The notes: generated from the sequence alone by a model not told the origin. 64,000 nucleotides of DNA from Cryptomeria japonica (GCF_030272615.1 NC_081413.1:610316709-610380708), one strand, 5' to 3'; shown: positions 40,517 through 53,587, counted from the stretch's first letter. Made by a program: numbers and translations.

Positions 40517-42955
40517 CTTGTTCGGTTTCTTCAGACTTGAGTCTCGCTTAATATAGTCATCGGTTGCCTCGAGTTCAAGGAAAACATAGCGGCGAATCTC
40601 ACCATTGCATGTTCGTTTCTAGAAGTGGGTAGCAGATAATGGAATAAGTCTTTGTATTAAAACCGCCTTTTAGCCCCCTGATTGCCATTATAAACCACCT
40701 AGAAGCTTGCTTCATGTGCTGAAACTTCATATGGGTGCCGTCAGATCGTAATGAGTGAATTGACCAACTGAAATACCTAATCGAGAATGCTGAACTGGTC
40801 ATCCAAACAGCCGCCTCCAAAACGACATATTGTTTTGCTTCCTTTCCAGGCAAGTTTTCTTTCTTGGCGACTCATTAATGTCTTTGTTCAAGGTAACACC
40901 AGGATGGGAAAAAACTGACATAGGGAAAGATTGAGATTTGTACGTAACTTGAAGCACCTTTCACAGAGATTTTTAGCCGGTAGGCTATTATAATGGGCAA
41001 CCTCTATCCAGCACCGAAAATTTACTATTGACTGTATTTAATAATTAGTTGGAAAAACAAATTCCTGTATTTTATTTTTAATTATTTAAGAAACAGGAAC
41101 AAATGGTAAATCTGGGTGCTGCATAGACAATGGCATTATAATGTGGGCTTTGCCAGGAATTGTCTCACGCTCACCCGGAAAAGATTTTGATGCTATCCCG
41201 CTAAAATCAATGAAATCCCGATGACAGTAAAAACAATTAATGTTTCAAACGTCAGTAAAAGTATTAACTTCCATTCGTCTGCCATTTCCAACATGTGTCG
41301 TTTTGCCTTGTTTTATTAACGCATTATAACCGTCTGACGGGGCCCGGTTATTCCGGAGGGAGAGGCGGGAGCGACGAGATTATAAAAGTTGTGCCCCTCG
41401 GAGTGGATTACTCACAAGCCATACGGGTTTAATGTGGATGTAATTAAATATAAAACATTTAATAAATTTTTTTACATATATATTGGAATAATTATAATTT
41501 ATAATAGTTTATAAAATATTAAATAATTTAAAAATTTATTTTATCATAAACATAAATATTAAAAGACTGCATTGACATAAGACATGGATTTAAAAAATTG
41601 CAAATACAATGAGAGGCGAGGGTAAATTTCCTTTAAATTGTTTGTTAGAGAGGTAAAAGTTATTATTTAATTTGAGATCAATTATTGAATTATATGTGTT
41701 TGTATGTTTTTATATATATTGGTGTAGTTTTTGATGAATAGGCATTCTCTATTAATTATAAATATTAAAGTATATATTCACAAAGAAAGGCCAGGGGATA
41801 CAAGATCACCCCGCGAGAGTCACACGACAAGATGCCGGAGTAAAAAACAAAGATATTCATAAAAAAAATTCCTCAAGCAGCCAAAGCAAAGGTAGCCGAG
41901 GGAGGAGGATCTGGATCATCTTTCTTGCCCCATACATCAGTGGGGTTAGGAGTCGGGTCTAGCATAGACCACCCATCTTCAGGGTAAATAGGATCTCCAT
42001 TCTAAAAGCATGCCATATATGGGAAAACTTGAAGGAGATTCTAGGCGAATCGCCCAGAAGAGACATATGCCAAGAAAAGGGCTCAGGCCGAAAAGGCCAA
42101 AAGAAATCATGGATCCAACTCCAGTACTGTTGAGCTCTTATACAAAACTGAAAAATGTGCATAAAAGTTTCTGGGTAACCACAAAAAGGGCATTGGGGAT
42201 CAGGAACCCTCAAATGCTTAAGTCTGGAACCCAAAGGCAGCCCTTAATAAAGCACACACCAAGCAAAGTGTGAAATCTTGGGTTTAGTGGTGGCGGACAA
42301 GACAACAAGAAACCCGAGTCTCCAGGAATTCTGATAAGACTACAAGTGCCACCGCTGTTTGAGAATATGGACCATAGGCAAGTGGGGAACCAACCAGAGA
42401 TAACCCATTTTGGGTTTGTAGTTGGTGAAAGGAGTCCAAGGATACCACTTCCAATCTTTCCACCAAGGTCTGAAAGACTGAATACCAAGCTTATGTAACA
42501 AATCTGAGGATAAGGTCGAAACCAGAAGGTCATAAGTTTGTCGATCTAATCGAGATAGACGAAACTGGACCTAGAGGTCATCCCATGATCAGAGACTCAT
42601 AAAAGCTCTGGAAAATAGATCCTTAGGTGTTCGAAGGCCACATTTGTGAAAATGCAGACCACTAACACCCTGGATGTTGGCTAGCGGTAACCCTTGCACT
42701 TGAAAAAGAGGAGACCACTAGAGGTTGTGTTGATTCATGGAGATCCCATCACAAAAACCATCACCCGCCCATGAAGCCAAGGCTTGATATCTTCCCAATC
42801 AGGCTAGATGCTTTTAACAACAAAAGTACCATGGATCTGAACAGGGTCTTTCATAATGAGCAGGGTTTGAAAACCTATCCCCTTCCAAGTTGGCCTATTG
42901 TTAGGAAATTTTGAAGAAATGCAATGTCGAAGAAGGATTTTTCAAGCCTCGTCGC
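40290..42955 (-). repeat. Duplicated block, copy 2 (intact LDH side)
   Basis: Collinear with 32506-35118. Here the block continues without a break into the rest of LDH on one side and the rest of the LINE on the other. Confidence 0.9.
40517..41440 (-). promoter_or_regulatory. Duplicated LDH upstream region
   Basis: Conserved with 32731-33590. A TATATTA sequence at 40549-40555 lies 33-39 bp before the ATG. If it were the TATA box, the 5' UTR would be almost absent, so a start site further upstream is also possible. Small deletions separate the two copies near 41080-41240. Confidence 0.4.
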
Positions 42956-45670
42956 CATAAAAAAGGTTCAGATTATCCATTTAACACATAAGGCAAGCCC
43001 TTGTTTCTGGGTAGAAATAAGGTCGAGCCCTCCAAACTCCTTGGGTAGACAACAATACTCCCAAGCGACTCTATGGAAACCTTGATGGTCGGACCTAGAG
43101 GCCCAAAGAAAAGCCCACAGAAGTATTTCCATCTTAATGTAAGAGGCCTTAGAAGGAGCCCAACATGAAGAGTAATAGACATGGGTGGTAGCCAAAACCT
43201 TCAAACAAATTTGAAATTTACCAGCTAGAGAGAGAGGCTTGGTAATCCAATAGGCCAACTTTTTCTCAATCCTGGGTAAAACAACATTCCAAAGATCCAT
43301 AGGTGAAGCTTGAAAGGCAACCCAGAAAGCAAAAAAATTTGCCATGATGAAGCCATTTCCAGTCATATTGAAGAATCCAAGGCGGGGTAGGAAGAAAAGA
43401 CTACCTATAACATTGCGTCTTGTGCCATTGAATGGTCGAGCCAGAAGCCAAGAAAAAGGTCTCCAGACATTGGAGAGCGGTGTGTATATTATCTTCTTCC
43501 TCAATGAGAGTGAGGAAGGAGTCATTTTCAAAATGACCACTGACAAGTTGAGAAGGTGACTCAGGTAGGGAGATACCATAGACATGCCCCACAGAGATAG
43601 CATTAGCAAGTAAGTATCTAAACCTCTCTGTCGTAAGAACATATAAAGTAGGAGCCAGAGGACATCCCTGGTGAATGGATCTGAAAAGGCCGAAAGCCTC
43701 AGATAGATGACCATTAATGGTGATATAGGCTTAGGCATCCCCAAATAACATCTGGACAGATTGAATGAATCTGGGGCCGAAGCCAAGAGGTTTGAGCATA
43801 GCCAAAATAATTGGCCACTCAATGCGATCATATGCCTTAGCGAAGTCAATCTTAAGGAAGATTTCCCACTTCTTGGAGCATCTGCCTAGTCCATCCCTTC
43901 CCAAACAACAATAATATTATCCAAAATAAACCTGGACTTGATAAATCCAGTTTGCTTCAGATGAACAATCAGAGGCAGGAGATGACAAATCTTGAGAGCC
44001 AAGACTTTGGCAGTGATCTTATACGAGACATTGAGCAAGGTAATAGGCCTCCAATTGCAAATGTCCTCCGGGTCCCAAGCCTTAGGGATAAATTTGATGT
44101 TACCCCAGTTAAGCATCGCTCTCGGGGATGGGAGTGAAAATATTCAAGGTAGACCTTATGAAGGTCAGGACCAACACAAGGCCAAAGGGATTTGTAGAAC
44201 TTGCAGGGGAAACCATCACACCCAAGGGCTTTATCATCCGTCGTAGAAAAAAATGACTTCCTTGAGATCATATATGGTCAGTAAGAGATCATAGAAGGTC
44301 TGCTGAGACTCAAAAAGCCATTTGGGAACAATAGCAAAGCAATCTTGCAAAGCTTGAGCTCTGGCCGGAGAGTCTCCCTATGTTGTGAATACCTTCTTAT
44401 AATGACGGACAAAATCTTGTAGAATATCAAGCAGCTCGGTGAGAGCAACATGCCCTTCTTTTATTTTCTTAATCCCTACAGAGGTATGACGGGTGCACAA
44501 AGGCAGGAAAAATTCTTTGGAGGCCCTATCGCCTACCTTGAGCCAATGTAACCTGGCTTTAATTTGAGCTTCTTTGACAGAATAGCTATTTGGAACTTGT
44601 TTTTGATGATGAAGTTGGGCTAATCGAAGTTGTAGATTAGTATCAAAAGGATTCAAGCCCAAGGATTCTATGGTAGCACAAAGATCTTTGGTGGTCGTGT
44701 CATATGACCGCTTGCGGTACATGGCAAGCTGTCTACCATAAATGTGCATAAACCTCACAAACCAAGCAATAGCGTCATTCCACCACACAATCCAACCAGT
44801 GTGATGATGAGGCCTTGGTTATAAATTCCAAACCCTTTGAATGTGGGCCATCGTGGCTTGATGATGTAGGAGAGATGTGTTGAGGTAGAACTACATCTTG
44901 GAAGGACATTGCCTAGCTGGCTGCCATTCAATGCTAAACTTTATGGGGAAGTGATCAGACAACGTCACATCAACGAGAGGAGTGACGAGAGATCTTGATC
45001 TTTAGAAAAAGAAAAAAAAGTTTGCGCATTTATCATAGCACAATCAAGCCTTTTAAATATTCTGTCAGAGTCAACTCTGAAATTAGACCAAGTATGCCAG
45101 ACCCCACCAAGGAAGTGACGGTTTGTGTTGGGGTTGAAAAGACCCAACTTATTACGTATATAGTACCAGGCTTCCCTCTTGCCAGCTGTCCATCGAAAAG
45201 GCAAAATTTTGTCCTTATTAGTCGCCACCTCAACCATATTGAAGTCCCCACACATGACCCAAGTTGTAGGTGGTAGATTGTCAGCAATCCAACACCATAT
45301 AGGTGTGATCTATCAACCACATCATTGGGATCAGAAACATTAACAATCCCAACAGAATGATTATCAATTGACAGCAAAACCCATACAATGTGATGCATGG
45401 GATGAAAATCGTGAGAAATAACTATAGAGAGCCAATGAGGTGAAATGAGAGTAGCAACTCCAACTCGACTAGCTTCATGCTAGGAAGAAAAAACAAGGCT
45501 ATCCAGCCAAATAAAATGGTATGCAATAGTGAGCATGAAACCAACAATTTTAACTTCCTAAAGGCATAGAACATCCAGGCCTACAACATGTTGATGAACA
45601 TCTCAAACATAATACTTTCTGGTGAGGTTTGTGAGACCTCGAACATTCCATGAGATGTAATTCATAAAAA
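41900..45670 (-). pseudogene. LINE ORF2: endonuclease, reverse transcriptase, zf-RVT
   Basis: The endonuclease begins MNYISWNVRGLTNLTRKYY near 45664 and contains MCGDFNMVEV near 45250. A thumb/linker region reads LHWLKVGDRASKEFFLPL near 44550. The reverse transcriptase shows DKALGCDGFPCKFYKSLWP near 44230, DFAKAYDRIEW near 43845 and SGHFENDSFLTLIE near 43530. The last of these replaces the catalytic (F/Y)ADD core with FEND, so the enzyme is inactive. zf-RVT (PQCPFCGYPETFMHIFQFC) lies near 42190. Many TAG stops and at least three frameshifts are present. No RNase H is seen after zf-RVT, unlike the LINE at 10-16 kb. Confidence 0.85.
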
Positions 45671-45879
45671 ATCTTGCATATCATCCTCGTCCCCAAGAGA
45701 GGAGAAGCTATTGCACAAAAAATCTGAACTAAGACTGGGAAGAGAGTCCCCATCAGAAATAACTCATCATTTTTTTGAACCACCATCTGCAATCTCAGCG
45801 CGCCCAAAAGGGCTACGAGAACGAAGGAGAGAGTGTGGAGCAAAAATCACAAATGCAACTTGAGGAGTGCGAACCCATG

Positions 45880-46877
45880 GGGGTTGAGCGACACCCTTAG
45901 AAGAATCCTTCCCCTGCTGGTCAGGGTTTGAACTCGAAGCAGATGATGTAGAGACCGCCTAGGCACACGATGTCTACGTAGGAGGCTCCATCGTTGGCTG
46001 AGAACTTGAACTGACGTTTGGCTTTTGGGCTGAATCCATAGAGTTTTTGTCTTTGTGAACTACAATGGTCCATTCATCCTTGTTAGCTCCCTCCATAGGT
46101 CAAGAGTCAGTCTCCTTAATAAGGGGTTTTATTTTCAGAATAGCCAAGGGACAATCCCTGATTTTGTATTCTGCCGACTGGCACCGACAACAAGTGTTGG
46201 GAAGGTTCAAATAAAGCACCTTTTGGGTGAAGGTATTGCCTCCCACTTGAATATAAATAGTTTCTTTTAGGTCGCGTGAAAGGTCGGCCTCAACTTAGAC
46301 CCTCTTTTTAGGTTGAGCATTAAAAAATGTTTTGGTTCAAGGCAAATAACTTTGCCAACAGACTGAGCAATAGTTTGCATGAAAGGCCAATAAGACAAAG
46401 GAAGACCAGGGAACTAAACCCAAACTGGGACTCGCAACTTTTTGTCATCTAAGACAGAAAGTTCTCGAGACCAATGCGAAAAAACTAGAAGGGAGACCAG
46501 ACGGTCAATGGCCCATGAGAGAGGGTAGCCTCAACATGGGAAGGGTTCAAAAAGAGAAACAAAAAGAAGCCCTTGGTGAGGCTTTGGATGCCATCAAGCT
46601 GGACTCCATGAGGAGACCAGGCTTTGGCAACCCAGTCACGAAGCATGCTTTCAGGAGGGATCCTACCCACAAAATAGCCTATCAAAGTGCATTTTTCAAG
46701 CCATTCATAGGCATTATCAAAACCTTGAATAGGAAGAACAACATCGAGTGAGGACATACCTCGTGAAACACTTTCGGAACAAATTTGTGAGGGCGCTTGT
46801 TCTAAGGCACCATGAGGGTCCGTCACAACAACTCTAGCACCAACACCAACTACTAGGCTAAAGTTGGCCAGAGCCAT
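45880..46877 (-). pseudogene. LINE ORF1 (DUF4283-like, degenerate zinc knuckle)
   Basis: Starts MALANFSLVVGVGARVVV and contains GMSSLDVVLPIQGFDNAYEW, FFLFLFLNPSHVEATLSHGP and then, in shifted frame, LRVPVWV and FPGLPLSYWPFMQTIAQSVG, typical of plant LINE ORF1 DUF4283 proteins. The CCHC knuckle reads CCRCQSAEYKIRDC, with Tyr in the His position, as one C-to-T change would give. Several TAG stops follow. It would bind LINE RNA in a live element. Confidence 0.75.
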
Positions 46878-46960
46878 AATAAATGCAAAAGTCCCACAAT
46901 AAATGTGGTCTGAAAAAACTAATATGCAACCTCAAACCCTAGCAGAGATCCACTGGTATC

Positions 46961-47340
46961 AATGTATTGTGCTTGTATGATCAATTAGAGTCATCATGTC
47001 CTATATTTTGATTAAACCAAGGATATATATAGAATAATTTATTTGATACATAAATAAATTTTAATAGATAGATAATATATAAAAATATTTAATAATCAGA
47101 ACATATTTTATCTTTACTTTCAAAAAATTATCATATTAATTAATTTTTAAATTTTAAATGTCAATTTTTAAAATGTTTATTTTGTTCTTTTAATGACAAT
47201 AATGTATTTTTAATATTTAAAAATAAGATATACAATTTATAAAATAATTATTCTTGTTAATTGTATTTATGAATAAAATCTTTATTACTTTTTAAGAATT
47301 GATGGGTGAGTTTTTTTTTTAATGGTTGGAAGTTATTTGA
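46961..47340. other. AT-rich intergenic stretch
   Basis: Nothing recognised apart from A/T-rich low complexity. Confidence 0.6.
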
Positions 47341-47344
47341 GCAC

Positions 47345-47431
<87 letters not shown>

Positions 47432-47432
47432 T
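47345..47432. repeat. (AAT)n microsatellite
   Basis: About 29 uninterrupted trinucleotide units, with imperfect AAT/TTA repeats continuing to about 47475. The poly-isoleucine ORF here is an artefact. Confidence 0.97.
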
Positions 47433-47433
47433 A

Positions 47434-47930
47434 TAAGAGATAATAATAATAATTGTTATTATTATTATTATTATAAGATAATAATATTACAATCATCATA
47501 TAATAATATTAAAATATAATATATAATTTTTTATATTTAAAGTATTATTTTTTATTGTATTATATTTATTTATTTATAAATTTATTCACCACTTAAATTT
47601 AAATATTAAATATTAGTATTTGTATCTAAATGAAAAAGATATACATTCATATTTGAAATAGATCGTTTTCTTAAAAGAAATAAAAAATGAAAACAAAATA
47701 AAAATTATTGATATTTTTAAATGAGTATCATTTTAAGTTTGATTTTTCAAACCAAACTAGATATACTTTCACCTTAAATTAGTTATCTATTTTCATGAAG
47801 ATATTTTTTTCTTGTATTTTTGTTCTTATTTTGGCACCCAACCTTTTTCTTTCAAGCAACTATTAAGACAATGACTTGCAATGATTTTCACTAAGAAAAA
47901 TGTAGAAGAAAACATATCAACCATTATTGA
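47434..47930. other. AT-rich intergenic stretch
   Basis: No gene seen. Confidence 0.6.
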
Positions 47931-47939
47931 AAACTTTTA

Positions 47940-48570
47940 TGCACACCTAAAAAATCTTCTCGACACACAATTAGGTGAGTAGCTTGTGCACTTTGGATCT
48001 TCCATGAGAGGTACAAAACCATATTGGAACAAGTTTCATGTTGAACTAACAAACATGATCAACCAAATACAGTTGCCCACTTTATTTTTTACATTAAGTG
48101 AAACAAGCACAAAGTGGTTGGATCTACAACAACTACTCACAAATGACATGGCACTAGCTATGCAAAATAAAAGAATTGCTTAGATAATGTAATTGATAAC
48201 CCCCATACCACATCCTTATACCTACATCAACAGTTAACAATATTATGTGAGGAAGTAATTGAGAAACTCCTCGGTGCAAAAGATTATTGGCATAAATATG
48301 AATGGAAACATCAAGGAACTACACATGTATATGGATTCCTTTGGCTTCAAAATATGCTAGACATGGACAAGATTAATTGAAAAAAAACAATGCATCAGGT
48401 GAAAAGCAAGAACATTCTTTGGCATTCATGCCGCTACTTGGAACCATTGTGATGATCTATGTTTACTAAACTTTAAACAAACAAATGGCTAGCAATAGAC
48501 TTCCATCTACGTTGGGAGAAAACAAGAAATGAATTCAAAATGTCGTTGCTGGCTGTGTGGAAGTGTAAAA
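47940..48570 (+). pseudogene. Helitron Rep/helicase-like domain relic
   Basis: 47986-48180 encodes HFGSSMRGTKPYWNKFHVEL, NMINQIQLPTLFFTLSETST and KWLDLQQLL, which resembles the Helitron helicase-like N-terminal domain (the PTLFFTLS pattern). After TAG and a frameshift, LYLHQQLTILCEEVIEKLLG, AKDYWHKYEWKHQGTTHVYG and FLWLQNMLDMDKIN follow, the next conserved part, including the H-x-H-G-like THVYG (a His of the HUH motif replaced). No helicase domain is found. The relic is short and dead. Confidence 0.65.
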
Positions 48571-48659
48571 CACAAACCTCCACGTTTAAGTTCAATGCCA
48601 ACAGGACAAATCTTTGTTTTGAGTATTCATGTCATTTTTGTTTTCATGATTCTCATTTG

Positions 48660-50840
48660 GGCTCTTGCTGTAAGTAATTTTAAAAAAAAAATCATTTTCA
48701 TTTGAGTGATCATAATGTAATATAAATCTATCCTCTAATAATAATGGAATTATGGAGTGAAATAGTTATAATTATAGAATAGAAGGAGAATAAATAATCG
48801 ATGGTTATAGATGGTTTTCCTATCCACTTTACTTTTCACATTGAAGCTTTTTGAGAGATTAGGGAAATATCTTATATAATTAAGAAATTGTATAGAATAA
48901 ATTATTTTATTTTAATATATTAAATTTATTATATTTATAAAAAAAATTAGTTTGAGATTGGAGTCTTTCAAACTAAATAGATGTTATAAGTTATGGTGGT
49001 TATGTTGAAATTATGTTTATAAGTATTTTAGTTTAGAAATAAATTATTATTATGTTATAGTAAATTAATTAAAGTCAATGTAATTTTAAAGTGGAATAAA
49101 CTCAACTTTCATGAATTCAATCTTTAGAAGAAATTAAAATAATTATTTTTAATAAATTGAATAAAGTATAAAATAAATGGAATAATTAGCATAAAATAAC
49201 TGTTAAAAAGATATAAATTTTACAATAAATAAAAACTTTTTAAATAATTTTTTGGCAAAATAAATTATTATATATTATCAAAATATATAATTTGGTGCTT
49301 ATATTCTCTAGGCTTTAGAGGAAGATGACATTCATAACCTTAGAAGTAATTTTTTTGCTTTTAATAATAATAATACCCTAATTCAATTATTGTAAGAAGT
49401 GTTGCTAATTATAATTTTTTCTAATGTGAAATCAATATGCATTTTTATAAGTAAAAAAAATAGACAAATTATAATTAAGTAGTAATGGATAGATTTTAAT
49501 AGATAATTTTTTTACAAAAAATTGATATAAATTTGACAATTACTCAATGTTAAATTAATAATTAAATAAATTATTTAATTACTTTAAAAATGTTTAAATA
49601 TTTAAATCATCTTTTTTACATTATTGAAAAGAAAAATAACCTTATTCAAATGTTAGAGACCTTCTCTAATGAAATCATTACATCTTAAGTAAATAAAAGG
49701 GTTATTCACTAAATAATGTAGATAAAATAAAATAATTATTAAATAATTATATTTTAAGTAAAACATAATTGTCATGTAAATAAATATTTTTGTGTATTAT
49801 ATAATGTAAATAAAATAAAATAAATCTTAATTTATTATAAAGTAAAATAAAATAATTCACAATTATATATGAATTGTGACATTTTTGCATGGAAAAAAGT
49901 ATATAACTTATTGTATAAACTAATTGTAGTGTTTATGGATTTTTTAGGTTCAAATATTCTGAATCACTATTTTTTTTGGAAGGAGTCCATAACCTTTAAC
50001 TTTTGCCATGGGTTTCAACATAAGTAGAAGCTTAAATTGAGTAATTATTTGCTATTTATGAATAGATTGGAATGTTTATGGAAACAACTAGGTGAGTTTT
50101 ATTTGTATCAATGTTTGTTATAAGGTGTAACTTAAAACATTGATACAAATATAATTTACACAATTAATCTTAGTAGCATGTCTGTTATTATCTAATAGAT
50201 TCAATATGTATTTTCCGTTCTAAGAAATTCATTTAAGCAACACTTATCATCGTACAAAGCTATTGTTTGTTCTCTCTCTTTTTTTTGGGGATTGGCCTAA
50301 GTCGTTGTAAATGGTAAACTTAAGGTGTGAATTAAAAATTTAGTGAATAAAATATAAAAAATTAATAAAAAAATAGAAAACAATGATGTATAATAAAAGA
50401 AATGTCCATCTTAGATCATAAATTATTGGTTTTATCATTAGCATACATGCATTTTGAAAAATCTAAGGCTTCAATAAATTTTATATTAAAATATGGTGAT
50501 GCATTTCATAATAGTTACTTTGATGGATTGACAATTTGAAAGAGAAACAAGATTTCATATTATATTTAAGAATGCAAAACTTTTAGTATATATTACTATC
50601 GGCTTTACTATTGCACCTTCATTTGGTGCAAGCGCTAGTTATAATGAACTGAAGTATTTTGATCTAAAATATTCAATTTGTTCGCTTGGTCACTAGCTTC
50701 CTTTTTTGGAAGGGTTGAATGTAGAATGCTTGCTCTGTCAAAGGTGACTGTTATAATATATATTAATTTTTATTGATAAATATGAGAAAAAGTACGTCGA
50801 GAATGTTCCATAAATAATGATATTATATCTAGTAAGGAGA
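48660..50840. other. AT-rich intergenic desert
   Basis: More than 2 kb of AT-rich sequence without ORFs, recognised repeats or RNA genes. Confidence 0.6.
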
Positions 50841-50852
50841 TGTCTAGGCACA

Positions 50853-50990
50853 AATCAATTTGCATCTGACAAGATAGTTTTTTTTTAAAATTTATTAATT
50901 AAATTAAACATCAGAATATGGTTGGATTATGATTTTTAATTTAATTAATAAATGTGAAATAACTATCTTATTAGATGCAAATTTATTTCT
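50853..50990. mobile_element. Foldback (MITE-like) element 1
   Basis: The arms 50855-50908 (AATTTGCATCTGACAAGATA...TTATTAATTAAATTAAA) and 50936-50988 are imperfect reverse complements around a ~28-bp loop. There is no coding capacity and no clear target duplication. Confidence 0.6.
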
Positions 50991-51584
50991 TATAGAATCC
51001 ATCAGGAAATGTTTTCAATGTTTAAACTTAATTTTTAATTTTAATTTTTTTCTTTTTGGCAAGTGTAAGCCATGACCTTTATTTTCAAGTGTTTGTATAT
51101 ATACATATAATTATAATTATAGTGTAAGATTAAAATTAATATTATATAGATATGTAGTATATTTATTACTTGATTCTTATTTATTTTGATTCATCTTGAA
51201 TTATGCTAATTTTCATATATTTATTATTTGTTCATATATACTTTCATTTATTTGTTCTTTATTTCAAAATTATTGTTTTACAGTTAAGATTTTTTATATT
51301 AATATAGGTTAATATGGTTCAATTTTGAGGAGTGCAAGAATGAATCTAAAATTCAAATATTCAAATTTAAATTCTAACTTTTTTGTTGTTTTATACTAGT
51401 TGTGATAAGAAAATTTGGCATAGATTTGCATGACATGTTTTTCATGATATTTATTCACGTTTAGTGTGGACTTACTTTTATAGGAAGAACAATTACAAAT
51501 CACTTCAATTGTAACAAACAAAAGAGGAATCATATTTACAATGTCATCATATAGGCCTACATGTATGCATATGTTGTCTTCAAT
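50991..51584. other. AT-rich intergenic stretch
   Basis: No gene or clear repeat. The small ORF near 51400 has no supporting features. Confidence 0.5.
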
Positions 51585-51865
51585 ATATCTCATTTTTAGT
51601 TTTTATCCCACTAAATTATGTTGAGTTAGGAGAATGCACCGACATATTGAGTAAATAATCTCCTCAATGACATCCCTAGACACCACATATCAAAAAGGAA
51701 AATATGAGAAAATATTCGGGCACATATTCTATTAGTTTATTATGATAGATTAGGTCCATGGTAGTTGAGATTAAACTCATGATACTCAAGATCAACCTGC
51801 ATCATTTTCTAAGCTAGTTTCAATTTTGAGATAGTCATTAGATTAAGGCAATTATTTTTTGGAGA
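51585..51865. repeat. Diverged direct repeat, left copy
   Basis: Related to 52170-52486. Shared segments include TTAGGAGAA, AATCTCCTCAA, ACTCAAGATCAACCT and CATCATTTTCTA in the same order. Confidence 0.75.
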
Positions 51866-51969
51866 TAAATCATTTTCTTGGATTCATTAGGTCGAGAGGC
51901 ATTCCTATAACCATGGTACACCCATATCAATAAAAAATCTCTAATATTTAAATTGACACTACACAATCA

Positions 51970-52135
51970 GAAATAGCTATCCAACCATCAAGATGCACCA
52001 TGAAATCAATAAATGGATGCTACATAACTAAAGTTTAGTATAAAAAGTTGCAAGCCAATGAGAAGTCAAAACTTTAGTTGTGTAGCATCCAACTATTGAT
52101 GCCATGGTGCATCATGATGGTTGGATAGTTGTTTC
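51970..52135. mobile_element. Foldback (MITE-like) element 2
   Basis: The arms of about 65 bp are ~90% complementary: 51977 CTATCCAACCATCAAGATGC pairs with the sequence ending 52128 (GATGGTTGGATAG), closing on a ~30-bp loop. It lies between the two copies of the diverged direct repeat. It could also fold as a long hairpin transcript. Confidence 0.75.
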
Positions 52136-52169
52136 CACCATCATATAGGTTATTTGTATATCTATATAT

Positions 52170-52486
52170 GTTACCTTTGATATCTCTCATTATGATTAGT
52201 TTAATCCAGTATAGTAGGTTGATTTAGGAGAACACAATCACGTATTGTGTTAACAATCTCCTCAACAGTGTCTAGCTTAATGAATACACATATCAAGAAG
52301 ATAAATATGAGCAAATATTTAGGTACTTATTCTAATAGATCATTTATGTGAAATACAAATTAATTTTGTGTGATAGAATAGGTCATGGTTGTCGAGATTC
52401 AATTTACAAAACTCAAGATCAACCTCCATCATTTTCTATGTTCAAATTTTGAGATGGACATTAGATAAAGGATGTTATTTTTTCGT
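52170..52486. repeat. Diverged direct repeat, right copy
   Basis: Collinear with 51585-51865, with one ~35-bp extra segment. It ends where the LINE ORF1 relic begins. Confidence 0.75.
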
Positions 52487-53583
52487 AACTTAATGGAGAT
52501 GGCGAGGCTGAGAAAGAAGTTGCAGAGGGTAATAGAATCGACTGCGAAGACTCGGGGCCATCCTCTGCAGGAAGCATGTACGATTGATATGGCGGATATT
52601 GTGGACAAAGATATCTCTGCATATCAGCAATTGGCGGTAATTGGTAGGGTGATGGGTAATAAATTATGTAGAGAAAATATCAGAAGATGGATTAGAACAA
52701 ATTGGGATTCGGCCAGAGAAGTGTACTTTATGGCCAAGCAATTTTTTGTAATTGAATTTGAGAGCGAAACAAGCTGAGACGATATCCTTAAACAGGGCCC
52801 ATGGAGGATTGACGAACAGTTGGTTTATTTTCAAAAATGGGTTCCAAATTTTGATATAACGGTCATGTGCCCAGAATTTTGGAGCGAAGAATGTATTTTA
52901 AAGATTGGGTTTCAATTAGGTCTCCCTTTAGAAATGGATATGGGAGAAGATGACCAGATTAATTTCGTAAGATTAAAAATTCTGACATAGATCAGAAGTC
53001 TTCCATATTCCATTCAATTGAAAACATCGGCTGGGGTATGGCGACAGAGGATTGAAGTTGAAGAAGAGAAATTTTTTGTTTTAATTTTTGCAGTAGGAAA
53101 CATAATACAAATCTCTATAAATTACATGGGAGGAAGGAATGGCAGAGGAAAGCCCAGACTAATGAGAGGTCGGTGATGGATGAAATACAAAATAATAGGA
53201 ATCTGGCAGTTATTCCTAGTGAAGTAAGTGATGAAAGCCCAAAATTTGTTGAGCCTGTGGCGACAAGTCAGAAAATGATTTCGTCGGAGAACTGGGCGGT
53301 TCTTTTGGCTGATCAAAAGGATTTTCAGAAACCAGAACTGGGGAAGGGTGGCTCGCAAGAGGCTTTGGATAGTAATATTGTGGAGGACCCAAAAGGTGGA
53401 GGAAGTGTTGATGTAGGAATGACGGTTGGGCTTCTCGCAGTATCTGAGGATGAACTGGATGTTGTAGAACCACAGACCATAAGCCAATCGACTGCCGTTG
53501 CGGAGAAAACTCCAATGGTGAGGGCTAAAATGGGTAGAAAGCCCAACAGTAGGAAGAGGGCGGAGGATGGTTTGCTACCTACC
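52472..53583 (+). pseudogene. LINE ORF1-like DUF4283 protein relic
   Basis: The frame from 52472 reads AYQQLAVIGRVMGNKLCREN, REVYFMAKQFFVIEFESETS, a TGA, then DDILKQGPWRIDEQLVYFQK, WVPNFDITVMCPEFWSEECI and VWRQRIEVEEEKFFVLIF. The GPWR and W-x-P-x-F pattern is that of DUF4283. After a frameshift near 53150 an open acidic tail runs 53173-53580. The relic is cut at about 53585, where LDH 3'-flank repeat begins. No ORF2 follows, so it is a fragment. Confidence 0.7.
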
Positions 53584-53587
53584 AAAC

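Larger units (their letters stand above)
41750..46960 (-). mobile_element. Near-complete LINE upstream of LDH
   Basis: About 5.2 kb on the minus strand with an ORF1-type DUF4283 protein, endonuclease, reverse transcriptase and zf-RVT, all with stops and frameshifts. There is no obvious poly(A), and the exact 3' end (about 41750) is uncertain. It lies about 1.2 kb upstream of the intact LDH start. Confidence 0.8.

Noticed and set aside
39583-40556. Other-frame ORFs over LDH
   Set aside because: They overlap an intact conserved LDH frame with all catalytic residues.
47322-47519. Poly-isoleucine ORF
   Set aside because: It is a translation of the (AAT)n microsatellite.
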